DNA of 9,425 nucleotides. Source: SZAS-3 sp964386785. GTDB lineage: Bacteria > Chlamydiota > Chlamydiia > Chlamydiales > JAAKFR01. The notes beneath the pieces are model-generated. The model was not told the DNA's origin. It was given only the letters and a program-made list of their open reading frames with translations, and searched no databases. Both the position numbers and the translations under genes were made by a program. Positions 7,183 to 9,425 of the stretch are shown piece by piece (the first letter of the stretch is position 1; every line of letters begins with the position of its first letter). The DNA is taken from NCBI GenBank assembly GCA_964386785.1, contig CAYLUD010000044.1, positions 1 through 9,425 of the forward strand, written 5' to 3'.

Positions 7183-7785
7183 CTAAACAAATCGATACCA
7201 TGCATATCCTGTTGCAGCAATCACAGATAAAAGTAGGATCATACAAACTAGGAGAGGGATTGTACCCAACCTTGCTATGTGCCCGAAATCCCCGCCTCCT
7301 TCTTTATTACATGCCGATGCGACTGCATAAAAAAGCTCTCCAAGAATCCTGATCCCTGCGCATCCAGCCACCACAATCTTTAAGACCAAACTGAGAGGAT
7401 AGGGCATAGGTACATAGTGGGTCAGTGCGAAAATACCTACGGCCAAAACAGCAGAAAAAAGAATCCCCGCCAAAGGACCAGATACAAGGATCCAACAACT
7501 TCCTATATCCCCAACTTCTCTATCGAAGGGAAGCTGCGTATAGGCATAAAGATGACTGGTATGTAGGTGAATGGTGGCTGTGCCCCCTGAAACCATACGA
7601 CAGGCAACGGCATGGCCTAACTCATGGATGAAAACATGAAAATAATTTAGCGTAATGATATTGAATATTGTGCTCCTTAGAATGGGGTCGAATACACATC
7701 CCACACATCGAACCATTCTAGAGGTATGATTTCTGAAATCAAAATAATTATCTGGAACATTTTTGTGTATTTCCACCTCCAACAT
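7183..7785 (-). CDS. Small membrane HExxH protein, M50/site-2-protease-like
   Basis: The product, about 200 residues, is probably an integral membrane zinc metalloprotease. Counted from ATG 7783-7785, HELGH lies at 54-58 inside a hydrophobic stretch, followed by Ala-Val-Ala as in M50 peptidases. GPLAGI (103-108) resembles the conserved GPxxN/G segment after the first catalytic helix. GGGDFGHI (164-171) offers Asp166 as the third zinc ligand, similar in position to the Asp of the M50 second motif. Hydrophobic segments are at about 37-60, 95-123, 132-152 and 172-195. It is shorter than RseP and has no PDZ domain, and its substrate cannot be told from sequence. The start is uncertain: GTG at 7789-7791 adds two residues; the ATG has AGGTG only three bases upstream. 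It lies 52 bases after the first Inc-like gene, on the same strand, so co-transcription is likely. Confidence 0.65.
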   Translation of the reverse strand: MLEVEIHKNVPDNYFDFRNHTSRMVRCVGCVFDPILRSTIFNIITLNYFHVFIHELGHAVACRMVSGGTATIHLHTSHLYAYTQLPFDREVGDIGSCWILVSGPLAGILFSAVLAVGIFALTHYVPMPYPLSLVLKIVVAGCAGIRILGELFYAVASACNKEGGGDFGHIARLGTIPLLVCMILLLSVIAATGYAWYRFV

Positions 7786-7837
7786 AAACACCTACAAATA
7801 GTTATTTAATTAAAAATTTAATCAATTTAAAGTATTT

Positions 7838-8284
7838 TTATTTGACTGGCCCATGGAAAAATGGATTCGCCTTACATTTAGGACGACAATTCCTTCTCTT
7901 TTGTTGTATGCGGAAGGACAAAACTCCCTTCATTTCTATACTTTTGGCCTTCCTCTCTTTTGTTTTATGTATACGCTTGTTTTGCATTATTTCTAATGCA
8001 ATCATCCCCACCACTAGAGACAGAACCGTTGTTCCGTAACCCAATACCACCGACAATCTAGATGCCACTTCTGATATCTTGCCGGGTATGGTGACCTTCA
8101 TAACCCTCCCAGTCGCATCCGTAATCAACCGAGACTGTGGCCCCAAAATACTACCCGTTACTATCGCACCTATCCCTAACGCTGCCAGGGCTAGGGTTGC
8201 AACAACGCATACTATCTCCTCTTTATTTAGACCTATAAAACACTCACCATTAGTTTTATTATAATTTTCTGAAACAAAACTCAT
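7838..8284 (-). CDS. Inc-like protein with bilobed hydrophobic domain, copy A
   Basis: This 148-residue protein has a short hydrophilic N-terminus (about 1-23), a hydrophobic segment at about 24-47, a loop of about 28 residues and a second hydrophobic segment at about 77-100, then a basic tail. Two membrane segments close together in a small protein is the pattern of chlamydial inclusion membrane (Inc) proteins, which are type III substrates; this is inference, since no sequence family was recognised. Copy A is nearly the same as copy B up to about residue 118, but lacks one codon in the loop. After IEMK it diverges completely: its last 30 residues are Arg/Lys-rich with two Cys, encoded by unique DNA at 7838-7930. 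Only 15 bases separate it from the stop of copy B, so it is probably translated from a shared transcript. No strong ribosome binding site precedes ATG 8282-8284. Confidence 0.75.
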   Translation of the reverse strand: MSFVSENYNKTNGECFIGLNKEEIVCVVATLALAALGIGAIVTGSILGPQSRLITDATGRVMKVTIPGKISEVASRLSVVLGYGTTVLSLVVGMIALEIMQNKRIHKTKERKAKSIEMKGVLSFRIQQKRRNCRPKCKANPFFHGPVK

Positions 8285-8316
8285 ATAAAAACATCATTTT
8301 TAAGTTTTTAGTAAAT
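7931..8316. repeat. Direct repeat unit A (gene copy A plus leader)
   Basis: This stretch repeats 8354-8741 in the same orientation with an offset of 423-426 bases. It covers most of the copy A coding region and about 30 bases of its leader, ending in GTAAAT at 8311-8316. Over the roughly 155 bases at the 5' end of the gene only about seven positions differ, and one run of over 60 bases is identical. A three-base indel lies near 8054. Similarity drops off sharply to the left of 7931. Confidence 0.85.
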
Positions 8317-8722
8317 GGTCTTCCCTTGCCTCATTAGTAACACCTAATAACTCCATTTCTATATTGTTGGCCTCCATCTCCTTTATTTTATGTAGACGCT
8401 TGTTTATCATTATTTCTAATGCAATCATCCCCACCACTAGAGACAGAGCCGTTGTTCCGAAACCCAATCCCATCGACAATCCTATAGATGCCGCTTCTGA
8501 TATCTTGCCGGGTATGGTGACCTTCTTAACCCTCCCAGTCGCATCCGTAATAAACCGAGAATGTGGCCCCAAAATAATACCCGTTACTATCGCACCTATC
8601 CCTAACGTTGCCAGGGCTAGGGTTGTAACAACGCATGCTATCTCCTCTTTATTTAGACCTATAAAACACTCACCATTAGTTTTATTATAATTTTCTGAAA
8701 CAGAACCCATAAAAAAATCCAT
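8300..8722 (-). CDS. Inc-like protein with bilobed hydrophobic domain, copy B
   Basis: This paralog of copy A has 140 residues from ATG 8720-8722, or 136 from ATG 8708-8710. The second start aligns with the start of copy A (MGSVSENYNK against MSFVSENYNK) and is favoured by homology, though neither has a good ribosome binding site. Hydrophobic segments lie at about 29-52 and 81-105, separated by a loop containing ITDATGR and TIPGKIS, then a charged tail. The last residues (about HLLKT) and the stop are encoded by the duplicated leader of copy A, which shows how the tandem pair was joined. As the upstream gene with a long AT-rich leader, it should carry the promoter for the group. A role as a secreted inclusion membrane protein is suggested by the membrane topology only. 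Confidence 0.75.
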   Translation of the reverse strand: MDFFMGSVSENYNKTNGECFIGLNKEEIACVVTTLALATLGIGAIVTGIILGPHSRFITDATGRVKKVTIPGKISEAASIGLSMGLGFGTTALSLVVGMIALEIMINKRLHKIKEMEANNIEMELLGVTNEAREDHLLKT

Positions 8723-8741
8723 TTTAAGTTGTTTAGTAAAT
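8354..8741. repeat. Direct repeat unit B (gene copy B plus leader)
   Basis: This is the second copy of the repeat at 7931-8316. Similarity begins around 8354 and runs through the copy B gene into its leader, ending in GTAAAT at 8736-8741. The 37 bases between the units (8317-8353) are unique and encode part of the C-terminus of copy B. High identity in both coding and non-coding parts implies a recent tandem duplication or ongoing gene conversion. Confidence 0.85.
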
Positions 8742-9054
8742 AGAATAATAATAACAATAGATTGTTTTTTTTATTTTAAATTTCCCTTAATTTTATATTA
8801 AGGGATATAAGCCGGTGATATCCGGGAGGTTTCAAGGGTCTAGCCGAACACTTATGGAGAGAATAGGGCTAAATTGCTCACGATGTGGTTAAATCTGATT
8901 GATTTGTAAAAAAGATTGCAGCAGCTTCTTTTGTTAAAAATCCATGTATTCTATTGGACTCCAATTCTTTCTATTGTGGAAAAAATACGTCAGCGGAGAG
9001 ACCTCACGCCCTCTACGCGAGTATAGATGGGCTCGCTCGGGACTCCTTTGGAGT
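8723..9054. other. Gene-poor stretch between Inc-like genes and transposase remnant
   Basis: No gene was found. The left part (8740-8810) is very AT-rich and should contain the minus-strand promoter for the Inc-like genes, but repeated TATTAT-like boxes make a single assignment unsafe. Inverted repeats lie at 8783-8805 and 9041-9055. A minus-strand frame at about 8945-9000 (YFFHNRKNWSPIEYM) faintly resembles the end of an IS3-type transposase, which would suit insertion-sequence debris, but it is too short to call. Confidence 0.5.
8783..8805. repeat. Perfect inverted repeat (9-bp stem, 5-base loop)
   Basis: TCCCTTAAT (8783-8791) and ATTAAGGGA (8797-8805) pair perfectly around the loop TTTAT. 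Neither strand shows a U-run directly after the stem, so it is not a standard intrinsic terminator. It lies about 60 bases upstream of the copy B start and could be an operator, a transcript-stabilising hairpin or an insertion-sequence trace. Confidence 0.5.
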
Positions 9055-9055
9055 C
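9041..9055. repeat. Short inverted repeat at the end of the transposase remnant
   Basis: GACTCC (9041-9046) and GGAGTC (9050-9055) form a 6-bp GC-rich stem with loop TTT, touching the transposase stop codon at 9055-9057. It has no U-run on either strand. It may be a remnant of a transposon end or a weak terminator; a related GGACTCC motif recurs near 8956. Confidence 0.35.
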
Positions 9056-9425
9056 TATCCTTGAAGAAGGGAGAGAAAAGCTTCTTGTGGAGTTCTGAAC
9101 CCTAAAATCTCCCTAGACCTTTGGTTCATTAGAGTTGCAACTGCCAAGATATCCGCCGGTGCATGAGGGCCTAACTCTGTTTTTTAGAAAAAAACTCTCG
9201 TAACTGCATGCTGTGCTATTGCACTCCCCTGATCATAGGTCAAGCTTTTCTGTGCTGTAGAAGGCGCTCTTTTTAGAGCTTCCTTAAAACCCTCGATAAC
9301 ACTTGTCCGTTGAAGCCCTCGATTAGAGAGATATCTATAAATCGCTTGCGCTGAAACCCAGAGGTAGGGTGCCTCAGGATATCGATATTGCAAATACCCA
9401 GCTACTTGCTCCGGAGAACAACGCC
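9055..9425 (-). pseudogene. IS30-family transposase remnant, internally deleted (5' end beyond window)
   Basis: Read from the right edge, one frame gives CSPEQVAGYL, then WVSAQAIYRYL, matching the SPEQIAGRL and VSHETIYRxL motifs of IS30-type transposases. It then jumps to FKEALKRAP and SLTYDQGSAIAQH, which match the second catalytic Asp region (TYDQGSEMAQH); the Asp codon is at 9232-9234. The part carrying the first catalytic Asp (GHWEGD-like), about 100 residues, is missing between them. A TAA stop at 9184-9186 interrupts the frame; beyond it, in the same frame, LMNQRSREILGFRTPQEAF matches the IS30 C-terminus (LNxRPRKxLGFxTPxE) and ends at TAG 9055-9057. The DPHSPWQRGxNEN segment with the catalytic Glu is also missing. 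The gene is therefore dead: two internal deletions and a stop, with the original frame otherwise kept. Confidence 0.8.

Noticed and set aside
7069..7227. A plus-strand frame of about 52 codons starting MSLRNRRLG
   Set aside because: It overlaps the 3' end of the M50-like gene on the other strand, has no clear ribosome binding site and shows no recognisable feature.
8364..8690. A 108-codon plus-strand open frame antisense to Inc-like copy B, with a shorter counterpart opposite copy A
   Set aside because: It is the mirror of the duplicated gene. Its repetition in both copies only reflects the DNA repeat, and the minus-strand frames have the better membrane-protein pattern.
8753..8776. AACAAT/ATTGTT inverted repeat followed by a T-run, resembling a plus-strand terminator
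   Set aside because: The stem is only A-T rich with a minimal loop, so it would be very unstable, and there is no plus-strand gene ending nearby.
8812..8860. GGTTTCAA in a GC-richer patch suggesting a tRNA T-arm
   Set aside because: No acceptor stem, anticodon arm or D-arm can be drawn around it.
8945..9000. Peptide YFFHNRKNWSPIEYM resembling the C-terminus of an IS3-type transposase
   Set aside because: The similarity spans about 15 residues, lacks the usual HSSLGY-like segment and has no other transposase motifs in frame; left as a remark only.

Overview
The window looks like part of a chromosome from the family Chlamydiaceae (Chlamydia or a close sister genus). The evidence is a block of genes in the order known around the Chlamydia CT858-CT861 locus: a CPAF-type secreted protease, ispH (lytB), and the second pair of type III secretion translocators, CopD2 and CopB2. 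The base composition is moderately AT-rich. Intergenic gaps are short inside the conserved block and longer in the accessory parts. I worked by eye from the sequence, so all family names rest on motifs and gene order, not on database searches.

Left edge (1-587): on the minus strand, the 5' part of a gene for a secreted collagen-like protein (signal peptide, then Gly-Pro-Thr type triplets) runs off the window. A 334-base gap follows. From memory of Chlamydia gene order, an LcrH/SycD-like chaperone gene would be expected just before copB2; none is present here.

Conserved virulence block (588-6749): copB2 and copD2 lie on the plus strand, two bases apart, and probably make the hydrophobic translocators that form a type III secretion pore in host membranes. 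Converging on them from the minus strand is a probable operon: CPAF-like protease, then ispH, then a chlamydial class I SAM-dependent methyltransferase. A good sigma-66/sigma-70 type promoter sits just ahead of the CPAF gene. The methyltransferase and copD2 stop codons overlap, so there is no room for a terminator between the two converging units.

Accessory part (6750-9425): a 433-base gap may hold one very small ORF. Then come three minus-strand genes that could be one transcript, in transcription order: two recently duplicated small proteins with two hydrophobic segments each (resembling inclusion membrane proteins), then a small integral-membrane HExxH protein resembling M50 site-2 proteases. 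The duplication is visible at DNA level as two direct repeats of about 385 bases. To the right is a gene-poor stretch with small inverted repeats. The window ends in a decayed IS30-family transposase with two apparent internal deletions and an in-frame stop. Tandem duplication, transposase debris and the collagen-like gene mark both flanks of the conserved block as variable regions.
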